Shown: piece by piece, positions 1 through 7,262 of the stretch
Position numbering within the stretch: position 1 is the stretch's first letter
Layout: each line of letters begins with the position of its first letter
DNA from: Oscillospiraceae bacterium
GTDB taxonomy: Bacteria; Bacillota; Clostridia; Oscillospirales; Ruminococcaceae
Length of the DNA stretch: 8,499 nucleotides
Reading direction: 5' to 3'
Assembly: GCA_031253365.1 (NCBI GenBank)
Contig: JAIRWE010000003.1
Coordinates: 1-8,499, forward strand
Program-made: the position numbers and the translations under genes
Notes under the pieces: generated by a model
Database searches by the model: none
Told to the model about the DNA's origin: nothing
Seen by the model: the letters and a program-made list of their open reading frames with translations, nothing else

Positions 1-1737
1 GCCGGTCTTGAGCGGTACGAGGCGCGGGAAGCCATAGTCGACGATTTGAAGCGGGCGGGGTTACTCGTGAAAATCGAGCCGCACAAACACAACGTGGGCT
101 GTTGCCAACGCTGCGGCGCGGTCGTGGAACCCATTGTCAGCCTGCAATGGTTTGTCGCCATGAAAGCGCTTGCCGAACCCGCCATGCAGGTTGTTCGCGA
201 CGGGCGGCTGCGCTGGGTGTCGAAAAAATTCGAGAACACGTATATGCAGTGGATGGAGAATATCCGCGATTGGTGCGTTTCGCGCCAGCTTTGGTGGGGA
301 CATAGAATTCCCGCGTATTATTGCCTGAACCCCGGCTGCGGATTTGAAACCGCCGCGGAAACGGCGCCGTCTTCCTGCCCGAAGTGTGGCGGCGCGGTGA
401 GGCAGGACGAGGACACGCTGGACACGTGGTTCAGTTCGGCGCTGTGGCCTTTTTCCACGCTCGGGTTTCCCGAAGACACGGAGGATTTGCGTTATTTTTA
501 CCCCACAAGCGTAATCGTCCCCGCTTATGACATTATACCGTTTTGGGTGGCGAGAATGATTTTTATGGGGCTCAAATTTACGGGCGACGTGCCGTTCCGC
601 GACGTGTTCATTCACGGCTTAATCCGCGACGAACAGGGGCGTAAAATGAGCAAATCCCTCGGGAACGGCGTAGACCCGCTTGAAATAATAGACAAATACG
701 GCGCGGACGCGCTTCGGATGACCATGGTCCACGGGGTGGCTCAGGACAGCGACATTCGCTTCGGGGAAGCCAAGGTGACGGCGGCGCGCAATTTCGCGAA
801 TAAGCTGTGGAACGCGGCGCGGTACGTTCTTATGAACCTTCCCGAGGATTTCAGCGCCGCCGCCCTGCCGGAAAGCTCCGCGCTGTCTATTGAGGATAAA
901 TGGGTTTTGTCCAAGTATAACCGGCTTGTCGGGGAGGTTACCGCCAACCTTGACGCCTATGACTTGGGGGTCGCGGCGGGAAAAGTCCACGACTTCATCT
1001 GGAACGTATACTGCGACTGGTACATCGAACTCACCAAGCCGCGTACACATTGTGTGTTTGGCGCGGCTTCGCCGCCCGTTCCCGCGACGGCTCATTATGT
1101 ATTGGTGTTCGTAATGGAGGGAATGTTAAAGCTGCTGCACCCGTTCATGCCGTTTATCACCGAGGAAATATGGTGTTCAATGCCGCATTTCGCGGGTGAA
1201 ACCGAAAGCGTCATGGTGTCGGAATGGGCGAGGTATTCCGAAAAACTCGACTTTTCCGAGGAGGAAAGGCAGTTTGAAAAGGTGGCGGAGGTTATTTCGG
1301 CAATCCGCGTTCGGCGAAGCGAGATGAAGGTTCCGCCGTCCAAAAGGGTAAGCGCGGAAATAGAGGTCGCCGATAAAGGCGATATCGCGCTGTTCAAGTC
1401 CTGCGCGGCGTTCTTTGAAGGGCTTGCGGGCTGCGTGAATACACAGGTTTCGGAAAGCGTCCCCGCTTCCGACGGGAAAATCGCGCTTGTTACCGCCCAC
1501 GCGCGGGTAATGCTGCCTATGGGCGAGCTTGTGGACAGGGAGAAGGAGCTTGCGCGGCTGGAAAAGGAGCTTGAACGGGTTAAACGCGACATCGAATTTA
1601 TAAGCGGGAAGCTGTCCAACGAAGGGTTCGTCGCGAAAGCGCCGCCGCGACAAGTCGAAAACGAGCGCGCGAAATTAGCCGAGGCGAAAGAGAAGTCGGC
1701 GGGGATTGAAAAGGCGATTGCGGAGCTGACGGATTGA
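1..1737 (+). CDS. valS: Valyl-tRNA synthetase, C-terminal two thirds (5' truncated by window edge)
   Basis: Cytoplasmic class I synthetase that charges tRNA-Val with valine using ATP. The frame is open from base 1, so the TTG at 46 is not a start; 578 codons are visible of a protein usually near 880. Going through it: a CCQRCG knuckle near residue 25; the ValRS-typical WMENIRDWCVSRQLWWGHRIP block; a zinc knuckle with cysteines at about 108, 113, 126 and 129; DEDTLDTWFSSALWPFSTLG; and the catalytic KMSKS loop at 643-657. The anticodon-binding helical domain follows. The last ~70 residues are a charged heptad-rich coiled coil, the tRNA-binding arm typical of ValRS. The HIGH motif and most of the editing domain lie upstream of the window. 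It ends in TGA at 1735-1737, just before the phosphofructokinase gene, and the two probably share a transcript. No disruption is seen. Confidence 0.97.
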   Translation, partial: AGLERYEAREAIVDDLKRAGLLVKIEPHKHNVGCCQRCGAVVEPIVSLQWFVAMKALAEPAMQVVRDGRLRWVSKKFENTYMQWMENIRDWCVSRQLWWGHRIPAYYCLNPGCGFETAAETAPSSCPKCGGAVRQDEDTLDTWFSSALWPFSTLGFPEDTEDLRYFYPTSVIVPAYDIIPFWVARMIFMGLKFTGDVPFRDVFIHGLIRDEQGRKMSKSLGNGVDPLEIIDKYGADALRMTMVHGVAQDSDIRFGEAKVTAARNFANKLWNAARYVLMNLPEDFSAAALPESSALSIEDKWVLSKYNRLVGEVTANLDAYDLGVAAGKVHDFIWNVYCDWYIELTKPRTHCVFGAASPPVPATAHYVLVFVMEGMLKLLHPFMPFITEEIWCSMPHFAGETESVMVSEWARYSEKLDFSEEERQFEKVAEVISAIRVRRSEMKVPPSKRVSAEIEVADKGDIALFKSCAAFFEGLAGCVNTQVSESVPASDGKIALVTAHARVMLPMGELVDREKELARLEKELERVKRDIEFISGKLSNEGFVAKAPPRQVENERAKLAEAKEKSAGIEKAIAELTD

Positions 1738-1743
1738 AAGGAG
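1737..1743 (+). promoter_or_regulatory. Shine-Dalgarno that fixes the phosphofructokinase start
   Basis: AAAGGAG starts on the last base of the valS stop codon and lies 8 nt before the ATG at 1752. This rules out the in-frame TTG at 1734, which precedes the site, and supports ATG 1752 as the true start. Confidence 0.85.
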
Positions 1744-1751
1744 AAAACATC

Positions 1752-2837
1752 ATGGCAAAACGAAGGATAGGCATACTGACAAGCGGGGGGGATTGCCCGG
1801 GGCTGAACGCGACCATTCGCGGGGTGGTGCGTTCGTGCTATCACCTTATGGGGGCGGATAATGTTGAAATCGTGGGAATTTCCGAGGGGTTTTACGGGTT
1901 AATCAACAATCACTGCAAGGCTATGAACCCCAGCGATTTTTACGGAATATTGACGCGCGGCGGAACCATACTCGGAACCAAGCGAACCCCTTACAAAATG
2001 ATGCAAATCGTAGAGGACGACGATATAGACAAAGTAAAGCAAATGAAGCAGACTTATAACAAATGGGAGCTTGACTGTCTTTTGACACTCGGCGGGAACG
2101 GCACGCACAAAACCGCCAACCTCCTCTCCGAGGAAGGGCTGAACATTATCGGGCTGCCGAAAACGATTGACAACGATATATGGGGTACGGACGTGACCTT
2201 CGGGTTTCATACCGCCGTCGACATAGGAACCGAGGTGATTGACAGGATTCACACCACCGCGCATTCCCACAGCCGCGTAATGGTTGTTGAAATTATGGGG
2301 AATAAGGCGGGTTGGCTCGCGCTTTACACCGGAATAGCGGGGGGCAGCGATATAGTCCTTATCCCGGAAATTCCGTTCGAGCCGAAAAAGGTCGCCGAAA
2401 TCGTCAGAATGCGCGCCGACGACGGCAAACCCGGGCTGGTTATAACCGTCGCGGAAGGCGCCATGGATAAGGAAGAAGCGCTTTTGAAGAGAAAAGAGCG
2501 TGCCAAAAAGCGCGCCGAGGCGGGCGAGGTTACCGTTACCAACAGAATAGCCGATTTTGTTCAGGAGGAAGCGAAGATTGAAACCCGCGCCGTTGTTCCC
2601 GGGCACATGCTGAGAGGGGGGAGCCCGTCGGCTTACGACAGGATTCTCGCCACGCAGTTCGGGGCGCGGGCGGCGGCTCTCGTGAAAATGGGCAAGTTTG
2701 GTTACATGGTGGCGAAAAAAGGCAGCGACATCACCGAAAACAAGCTGTCCGACATCGCGGGGAAATCCCGTCTTGTCGACGTCGACGGGGAAATGGTCAA
2801 GACGGCGCGGAGCATAGGAATGTATTTCGGGGATTAA
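1752..2837 (+). CDS. pfkA: 6-phosphofructokinase (PfkA superfamily, GGNGT/PKTIDND type)
   Basis: Cytoplasmic enzyme that phosphorylates fructose 6-phosphate to fructose 1,6-bisphosphate, the committed step of glycolysis. It has 361 residues, longer than the ~320 of E. coli PfkA and like the longer bacterial PFK groups. Visible motifs: nucleotide loop SGGDCPGLNA (11-20), GGNGT (114-118), the catalytic PKTIDND (136-142), MGNKAGW (182-188) and PGHMLRGGSPSAYDR (283-297). In the family, Gly after the GG[D/N] position marks ATP users and Asp marks pyrophosphate users, while Lys before TIDND is usual in pyrophosphate-type and mixed-group enzymes. This protein combines Gly with Lys, so ATP is the likelier phosphoryl donor, but this is inference. 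The usual Mg-binding Asp of GGDG is Asn here. It lies 14 nt after valS, with AAAGGAG before ATG 1752. Its TAA interlocks with the nadA stop on the other strand. Confidence 0.94.
   Translation: MAKRRIGILTSGGDCPGLNATIRGVVRSCYHLMGADNVEIVGISEGFYGLINNHCKAMNPSDFYGILTRGGTILGTKRTPYKMMQIVEDDDIDKVKQMKQTYNKWELDCLLTLGGNGTHKTANLLSEEGLNIIGLPKTIDNDIWGTDVTFGFHTAVDIGTEVIDRIHTTAHSHSRVMVVEIMGNKAGWLALYTGIAGGSDIVLIPEIPFEPKKVAEIVRMRADDGKPGLVITVAEGAMDKEEALLKRKERAKKRAEAGEVTVTNRIADFVQEEAKIETRAVVPGHMLRGGSPSAYDRILATQFGARAAALVKMGKFGYMVAKKGSDITENKLSDIAGKSRLVDVDGEMVKTARSIGMYFGD
2768..2805. repeat. Inverted repeat inside the 3' end of the phosphofructokinase gene
   Basis: CCGTCTTG at 2768-2775 and CAAGACGG at 2798-2805 form perfect 8-bp arms. 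The loop contains the self-complementary GTCGACGTCGAC (2775-2786, sharing one base with the left arm). It lies about 30-70 nt before the interlocked stop codons of the two convergent genes. There is no T-tract on either side, so it is not a typical intrinsic terminator; it may simply be coding sequence. Confidence 0.4.
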
Positions 2838-3751
2838 GCGCCCAGTTCCATCATCTTGTCGATACACACCCTCGCCTCGTTCAATGTTTTTTCGTCGAGG
2901 GTAATTTCCTCGCCGCCGTCGCCGTTCACGCAGTCGAGAACGTCGATAAGCGTCGTGATTTTCATGTTGGGGCACAGCAGCTTCTTTGACAGGCAGAAAA
3001 ATTTTTTGTCGCGGCACCGATACCGCAAATGTTCCGCGATGCTGATTTCCGTTCCTATGATAAACGATTTGTTTTCCGAATTTACCGCGTATTCCGCGAT
3101 AGCGGACGTCGAACCGACAAAGTCCGCGAGGTGCGTAACTTCCGGCACACATTCGGGGTGAACGAGCAAAAGCGCGTCGGGGTAGTCCGCTCTCGCCTTG
3201 TCGACGTCGCCCGCGTCCACCGCGGCGTGAATGGGGCAGCCGCCTTGAAGCAGCTTTATGTTTTTTTCGGGGAGCAGGTTCGCGACATACGCGCCCAAGT
3301 TGCAGTCGGGCAGGAACAGTATGTTGCCGCTTGGGATTTTGCTCACGATTTTAACGGCGGAGGACGACGTTACGCATACGTCGCAGACTGTTTTCAATTC
3401 GGCCGTCGTGTTGATATACGCGACGACGGTATAATCGGGGTATTGGTCTTTTACGGCTTGAATCAGCGTTTTGTCGTGCTGTTCCGCCATGGGGCAACCC
3501 GCTTTCGGGTTGGCGAGCGACACGCTCTTATCCGGCGACAGGATTTTAACCGTTTCCGCCATGAAACGAACCCCGCACATCACGATTTTTTTCGAGCCGG
3601 CTTTTTTCGCGGCAAGGCTTAATTGAAACGAGTCGCCCGTAAAGTCCGCGATTTCGATTATTTCCCGCGATTGATAGCTGTGTGCCAACACGAAAATATC
3701 GTTTTCCCGCTTTTTTTGAAGTATTTCGTCTTGAATTTCCCGTATTTTCAC
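2834..3751 (-). CDS. nadA: Quinolinate synthase
   Basis: [4Fe-4S] enzyme of de novo NAD synthesis that condenses iminoaspartate with dihydroxyacetone phosphate to give quinolinate. It has 305 residues, matching the short NadA type. Cluster ligands by position and spacing are Cys86 (AGCPMA), Cys172 (GGCPIH) and Cys260 (CPNM), similar to the spacing known for Thermotoga NadA. Other family motifs are AHSYQ (23-27), MCGVRFMAETVKIL (58-71), AYINT (111-115), VTSSSAVKIV (127-136), HPEC (198-201) and GTEI (233-236). The start is GTG 3751, with GGGAGGT at 3766-3760 and 8 nt of spacing. The GTG overlaps the rsmA TGA as GTGA, so translation is probably coupled. It is the last gene of the minus-strand run. 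The iminoaspartate supplier (nadB or aspartate dehydrogenase) and nadC are not in the window. The protein contains several cysteines beyond the three ligands. Confidence 0.97.
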   Translation of the reverse strand: MKIREIQDEILQKKRENDIFVLAHSYQSREIIEIADFTGDSFQLSLAAKKAGSKKIVMCGVRFMAETVKILSPDKSVSLANPKAGCPMAEQHDKTLIQAVKDQYPDYTVVAYINTTAELKTVCDVCVTSSSAVKIVSKIPSGNILFLPDCNLGAYVANLLPEKNIKLLQGGCPIHAAVDAGDVDKARADYPDALLLVHPECVPEVTHLADFVGSTSAIAEYAVNSENKSFIIGTEISIAEHLRYRCRDKKFFCLSKKLLCPNMKITTLIDVLDCVNGDGGEEITLDEKTLNEARVCIDKMMELGA

Positions 3752-4680
3752 TGTCTTTGACCTCCCGGTTCGGATAAATCGCCTTTGACGGTTCCCTCCC
3801 CCGGCGAAAGGGGATTTTCGGGAGCCGCCGGCAAGAAGCCGCAGAGCCTTATAAAATCCTCCGTGCCAAGTTCTTCCGCCCTTGACAGGGTGTTCAGCCC
3901 GCAGTCGCGCAAAGCCTGTTTAACCGTTTGCTTGTCCAACCCGAATTCTTTTGAAACGGGGTTGGCAAGCTGTTTTCGCCGTTCGGAAAAAGCCGCCCTG
4001 ACCAACCGAAAAAACAGCCTCTCATCGGGAATTTCCGGACGCCTTTCTTTGAAAACGTCAATCTTGATAACCGCGCTGTCCACGCCCGGCGAAGGGAGGA
4101 AGCTCCCGCGCGGCACCCTGAAAAGCGCTTTGGGGCTGCCGTAAAAATTTACGCCGACGCTCAGTATCCCGTACAGCCCGGAACCCGGCGGGGCGGTTAT
4201 GCGGCGCGCCACTTCTTCCTGAACCATTACGGTTATCGAGTTAATCGGCAGGCGTTCTTCCAATAACCGCGTTATGACGCGCGTCGCCGCGTAATACGGC
4301 AGATTGGCGCACACGGAAGCCCTGCCCGCGCCGAACCTTTCCGCGATTAGGGCGCGCATATCCATGTTGAGCGCGTCCCCCCATATAATCCCGACATTGT
4401 CAAAATCGGCGAGGGTTTCCGACAGGACGGGTTTCAGCGTTTCGTCGATTTCGACAACGGCGACGTTATCCGCGCGAACCGCCAATTCCCGCGTGAGAAC
4501 GCCGACGCCCGCGCCGATTTCAATGACGTTGCGCGGTGGTTCAAGCCCCGAAAGGGCGTCCGCCGCCATTCGCGGGGAAACGCGGGGGTTTACGAGAAAA
4601 TTCTGCCCCAACGACTTCGTGAAAGAAAAACCGTGACGGGACAGAAGTTCTTTCACAACGGATATATTTGTCAATACCAT
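3748..4680 (-). CDS. rsmA: 16S rRNA (adenine1518-N6/adenine1519-N6)-dimethyltransferase
   Basis: SAM-dependent KsgA/RsmA enzyme that dimethylates two adjacent adenines in the 3'-terminal helix of 16S rRNA during 30S assembly. It has 310 residues from ATG 4680. Motifs: the substrate-binding start SLGQNFLVNP (23-32), SAM loop VIEIGAGVGVLTREL (52-66), VVEIDE (75-80), GDALNMD (101-107), the catalytic NLPYY (126-130), and FLPSPGVDSAV plus FSERRKQLAN toward the helical C-terminal domain. ATG 4680 has AAAGGA upstream; an in-frame GTG at 4683 is possible but too close to it. The ATG abuts the mutL TGA (TGATG). The protein is about 25 residues longer than usual: after GFLPAAP it runs into a Pro/Gly-rich tail that looks non-homologous and is encoded by GC-rich fold-back DNA. 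The nadA start overlaps its stop by 4 nt. Confidence 0.96.
   Translation of the reverse strand: MVLTNISVVKELLSRHGFSFTKSLGQNFLVNPRVSPRMAADALSGLEPPRNVIEIGAGVGVLTRELAVRADNVAVVEIDETLKPVLSETLADFDNVGIIWGDALNMDMRALIAERFGAGRASVCANLPYYAATRVITRLLEERLPINSITVMVQEEVARRITAPPGSGLYGILSVGVNFYGSPKALFRVPRGSFLPSPGVDSAVIKIDVFKERRPEIPDERLFFRLVRAAFSERRKQLANPVSKEFGLDKQTVKQALRDCGLNTLSRAEELGTEDFIRLCGFLPAAPENPLSPGEGTVKGDLSEPGGQRQ
3755..3830. repeat. GC-rich fold-back segment encoding the rsmA tail
   Basis: Read on the minus strand, this segment contains CCCC-TTTCGCC-GGGG as a short hairpin, TCGCC/GGCGA arms, and outer CTCCCG/CGGGAG arms ending at the nadA Shine-Dalgarno. The encoded residues (LSPGEGT and onward) fall beyond the RsmA fold. 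The pattern suggests that intergenic or repeat DNA was captured by the reading frame. No second copy is visible in the window. Confidence 0.4.
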
Positions 4681-6515
4681 CACGGAATCCTTTTGAACAT
4701 CTTTTCAAAATCGCGTTTCGCCAGCGTAACCGCGACGGGTCTGCCGTGCGGGCAGTATCTTAATTTCGCGTCGTCAATCACCCGCCGCGCCAGTTGTTCA
4801 AGGTCGCCCGGAGCCGTTTTGTCCCCCGCCTTAATTGCCGCTTTGCAAGCCGCGCCGCGCAGTATTTCATCATACAGCCCCGTCTTGTCCGTGTTTGCGC
4901 CCGCCCCTTTTTTCAGCGTTTCCGCCATTCGCGAAATAATACGGACGGCTTCACCCGCGTCGAACAAAGACGGCAAAGCGGTGACTTTTACGGTAAAATC
5001 CGCGTTCCCGCACGTGTCCGAAGCGAGACCGATACCGATTTCAGCCAGCTCTTTTGAAGCGTTAATCACCGCGTCATAGCCCTCGGCGTCCAAACGGACT
5101 TCCGCGCTTTCCGCGAGTAACTGGGAATGGGTTTTCAGCTCGTCTTTCAGCTCGTTGAAGCGCGCTCGCTCGTCCGCCGCGTGTTTATCAATCAATATTA
5201 TGTTTTCCCCGCGCTCGCAGATTATATAGGTATTGAAGATTTCGCCGACGACCCTTAACTGTTCTTCCTCGTATTCGACAAGGACGTTCGTCTTGACGGC
5301 GGGTTTTTCTTTTTTTACGAACGCCTCGCCCGTCAAGTGCCTGTAACGGCTCATATCGGGGCTCCGTTCGGCGGTGTACGCGGTTTTCCCCGAACTGAAA
5401 CCGTAACTCGCGGGCGGCGCGAACGCGGGAGTGTAGCGCGTCTCGTCCGCGAAAACCTTTTCGCCGCCGACGACGGGCGGCTTTGCGCCTTCCGGTTCAC
5501 GGACGCCGATTTCCGCGGTGTTCGCCGCGTTCATGTTCAAAAGCGCGTTTTTTACCGCGAAATATACCGCGTCGAAAACCGCCCTCTCGTTCACGAAGCG
5601 TACTTGTGTCTTGGCGGGGTGAACGTTCACGTCGACGTCCGACGGATTTACGGTTATGTTCAGCACGCAAACGGGGAATTTCCCTGTCATAACGCTGTTC
5701 TTGTAACCTTCCTCGATTGCCGCCGCGCAGGAAGCCGAGCGTATATACCGCGAATTTACGTAAAAATGCTGCAAGGCGCGGCTGCCCCTGCAAAAAAGCG
5801 GCGAGGAAATATACCCGCTCACCCCCACGCCGTTTTGCGAGTGTTCCGCCGTAATCAGTCCCCCCGCGAAGCCCTTTCCGAGTACGGCGTATATCGCGGA
5901 ATACGGATTGCCGTCGCCCGGGGTAACGCGGATAAGTTTGTTGTCGCGGATAAACTTGAAGGAAATACGCGGATTTATCAGCGCGGCTTTATCCGTGACG
6001 CTTTGAACGAAGTTGCCCTCGGAAACGTCTTTTTTCAAAAATTTCAGCCTTGCGGGGGTATTAAAAAACAAATCGCGGATTATAATTGTCGTCCCGTCAG
6101 GGCAGCCCGCGTTCGTGTGTTCGATTTCAGCCCCGCCCTCGATTTTGTAAGAAGTCCCCGTTTCCTCCCCCCGCGTTTTCGTGAGCAGGCTCACCCGTGA
6201 AACCGCCGACACGGAAGCCAGCGCCTCCCCCCTGAACCCCAGCGTGTATATGGAAGCCAAGTCCTCGCTTACGGCGACCTTGCTGGTGGCGTGGCGCAGG
6301 AAGGCGACGGGCGCCTCCTCAAAAGGGATGCCGGTTCCGTCGTCGCTGACGCGCAAAAACGTCACGCCGCCGTTTTTGATTTCAACCGTGATGGTTTTCG
6401 CGCCGGCGTCTATCGAGTTTTCGATAAGCTCTTTCGCGACGGAAGCGGGGTGTTCGACGACCTCACCCGCCGCGATTAACTCCGCCACGCTTTTGTCAAG
6501 AACCCGTATAGGCAT
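4680..6515 (-). CDS. mutL: DNA mismatch repair protein MutL
   Basis: Dimeric GHKL ATPase that links mismatch recognition by MutS to strand removal. It has 611 residues, a normal length. The N-terminal ATPase shows IAAGEVVEHPAS (14-25), the catalytic Glu29 in KELIENSIDAGA, SDDGTGI (57-63), RHATSK (74-79) and TLGFRGEALASVSAVS (91-106). The second N-terminal domain has NPSDVDVNVHPAKTQVRF (290-307). A variable linker covers roughly 330-415. The C-terminal domain carries metal-site motifs DKHAADE (443-449), ACKAAIKAGD (556-565) and CPHGRP (588-593), indicating the nicking-endonuclease type of MutL found where MutH is absent. Against the textbook DQHA(x)2E(x)4E, Gln is Lys and the last Glu is Asn454 followed by Glu455. 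ATG 6515 has GGGGAG at 6530-6525. It starts 3 nt after the FNT-family stop and ends at the rsmA start. No mutS is in the window. Confidence 0.98.
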   Translation of the reverse strand: MPIRVLDKSVAELIAAGEVVEHPASVAKELIENSIDAGAKTITVEIKNGGVTFLRVSDDGTGIPFEEAPVAFLRHATSKVAVSEDLASIYTLGFRGEALASVSAVSRVSLLTKTRGEETGTSYKIEGGAEIEHTNAGCPDGTTIIIRDLFFNTPARLKFLKKDVSEGNFVQSVTDKAALINPRISFKFIRDNKLIRVTPGDGNPYSAIYAVLGKGFAGGLITAEHSQNGVGVSGYISSPLFCRGSRALQHFYVNSRYIRSASCAAAIEEGYKNSVMTGKFPVCVLNITVNPSDVDVNVHPAKTQVRFVNERAVFDAVYFAVKNALLNMNAANTAEIGVREPEGAKPPVVGGEKVFADETRYTPAFAPPASYGFSSGKTAYTAERSPDMSRYRHLTGEAFVKKEKPAVKTNVLVEYEEEQLRVVGEIFNTYIICERGENIILIDKHAADERARFNELKDELKTHSQLLAESAEVRLDAEGYDAVINASKELAEIGIGLASDTCGNADFTVKVTALPSLFDAGEAVRIISRMAETLKKGAGANTDKTGLYDEILRGAACKAAIKAGDKTAPGDLEQLARRVIDDAKLRYCPHGRPVAVTLAKRDFEKMFKRIP

Positions 6516-6518
6516 AAG

Positions 6519-7151
6519 TCATTTCTCCCCGTTTCTGAACCTTTCCAGATAGCCGGCCGACATTCCGCCCGCGATATTTCCCGCCGCCACAACCGCGAAA
6601 GCCGCGACGAATTTCATTTCAAACCCTTTGACAACCGAATAATACGCGAAAAAGAACGAGTCCGCCACGATATGTTCAAAACCGCACACGACAAACACGG
6701 CGATAAACATTACCGTCAGGAACATCGACACCGTTTTGTTATCGGGGAAAACCTTTGCGGAAAGACAGGCGCAAGCCACCAAAAATCCGCAAAGCACCGC
6801 CAGAATAAACAGGCTTACATAACCGTCGGAAAGCCTTAAACCGACTATCCTTTCGAGTTTGGCGACGTTCGCGTCATTGCCGAACCGCGTCAAACCCAGC
6901 GAAGCGGCGTATATCACACAGCCGACCGTATTGCCGAGCAAGGAGAGAACCACGTCCGAAATCCCGTATTCTTTGTAGGGGAACAGCGCGATTACCCGCG
7001 TTACGAGCATACCGTAGAACGCCGACACCATAAGTATTCCCGCCGTAAAAAAAAACGCTCCCGCGACGGGATTTTCCAGCGCGATGAAAGCCGTCGCGCC
7101 TATTGATATATACACCCCGCATATAAGCGAACCGACGATTTTTTTGCCCAT
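6519..7151 (-). CDS. FNT-family (formate/nitrite transporter-like) membrane protein
   Basis: Predicted inner-membrane protein of 210 residues with about six hydrophobic segments (near 5-25, 28-56, 66-87, 109-131, 141-170 and 178-202) and no large soluble domain. GFEHIVAD (157-164) matches the family block GFEHSVAN, whose His lines the channel in FocA. GNTVGCVIYA (73-82) and GNIAGG (191-196) resemble the paired GN.xG half-helix regions of FNT channels. From family knowledge it would move small monovalent anions such as formate, nitrite or hydrosulfide; the substrate cannot be told from sequence. At 210 residues it is shorter than FocA (~285), with short termini. The start is ATG 7151, after AGGGGAG (7163-7157). 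A longer frame runs back through the tRNA gene to 7241 but would translate the tRNA, so it is rejected. It is the first protein gene of the tRNA-led run, 3 nt before mutL. Confidence 0.78.
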   Translation of the reverse strand: MGKKIVGSLICGVYISIGATAFIALENPVAGAFFFTAGILMVSAFYGMLVTRVIALFPYKEYGISDVVLSLLGNTVGCVIYAASLGLTRFGNDANVAKLERIVGLRLSDGYVSLFILAVLCGFLVACACLSAKVFPDNKTVSMFLTVMFIAVFVVCGFEHIVADSFFFAYYSVVKGFEMKFVAAFAVVAAGNIAGGMSAGYLERFRNGEK

Positions 7152-7156
7152 AATTT

Positions 7157-7163
7157 CTCCCCT
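7157..7163 (-). promoter_or_regulatory. Shine-Dalgarno abutting the tRNA-Leu 3' end
   Basis: AGGGGAG is followed by AAATT and then the ATG at 7151. Its first A (7163) is the discriminator base of tRNA-Leu, and the GGGGAG core starts at the very next base. Removing the tRNA by 3' endonuclease cleavage would leave an mRNA whose 5' end is this site. Confidence 0.8.
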
Positions 7164-7245
7164 ACCGGTGGTGGGACTTGAACCCACACGTGGTTGCCCA
7201 CAACAGATTTTGAGTCTGCCTCGTCTGCCATTCCGACACACCGGC
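7163..7245 (-). tRNA. tRNA-Leu(CAA)
   Basis: This is an 83-nt class II tRNA. Acceptor arms GCCGGTG (7245-7239) and CACCGGT (7170-7164) pair fully with one terminal G-U, and the discriminator is A. The D-arm begins TCGGAATGGCAGACGA. The anticodon stem pairs GCAGA with TCTGT around loop CTCAAAA, giving anticodon CAA (7212-7210) for UUG codons. The long variable arm pairs TGTGG with CCACG around GCAA, as expected for leucine. The T-arm is GTGGG-TTCAAGT-CCCAC. The 3' CCA is not encoded, so CCA addition after RNase Z cleavage is expected. It is expressed from the consensus promoter about 18 nt upstream and is followed after 11 nt by a start codon, so the precursor is almost certainly also an mRNA. 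Confidence 0.96.
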
Positions 7246-7262
7246 CGCTAACAGTCACTTGC

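Noticed and set aside
46..1737. TTG at 46 as the start of the synthetase
   Set aside because: The frame is open to base 1 and residues before it continue the ValRS sequence; the gene is simply cut by the window edge.
2768..2805. Inverted repeat as an intrinsic terminator for the minus-strand operon or the phosphofructokinase gene
   Set aside because: There is no T-tract after the stem on either strand and the loop is long; I list it only as an inverted repeat.
1899..3152. Long minus-strand open frame of 417 codons over the phosphofructokinase and nadA genes
   Set aside because: It is a shadow frame in GC-rich coding DNA: it crosses two well-supported genes, has Arg-rich low-similarity content and no Shine-Dalgarno.
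5337..6200. Plus-strand open frame of 287 codons opposite mutL
   Set aside because: It is antisense to conserved MutL motifs, Arg-rich and lacks any recognisable domain, which fits a composition artefact.
7152..7241. N-terminal extension of the FNT-family gene by 30 residues through the tRNA gene
   Set aside because: The extension would translate tRNA-Leu itself; ATG 7151 has a clear Shine-Dalgarno and begins a hydrophobic N-terminus as expected.
7163..7245. tRNA-Leu as the attachment site for the accessory block
   Set aside because: Integration usually uses the tRNA 3' half, which here faces the FNT gene. The accessory genes lie on the 5' side, and no duplicate tRNA end or integrase is seen.
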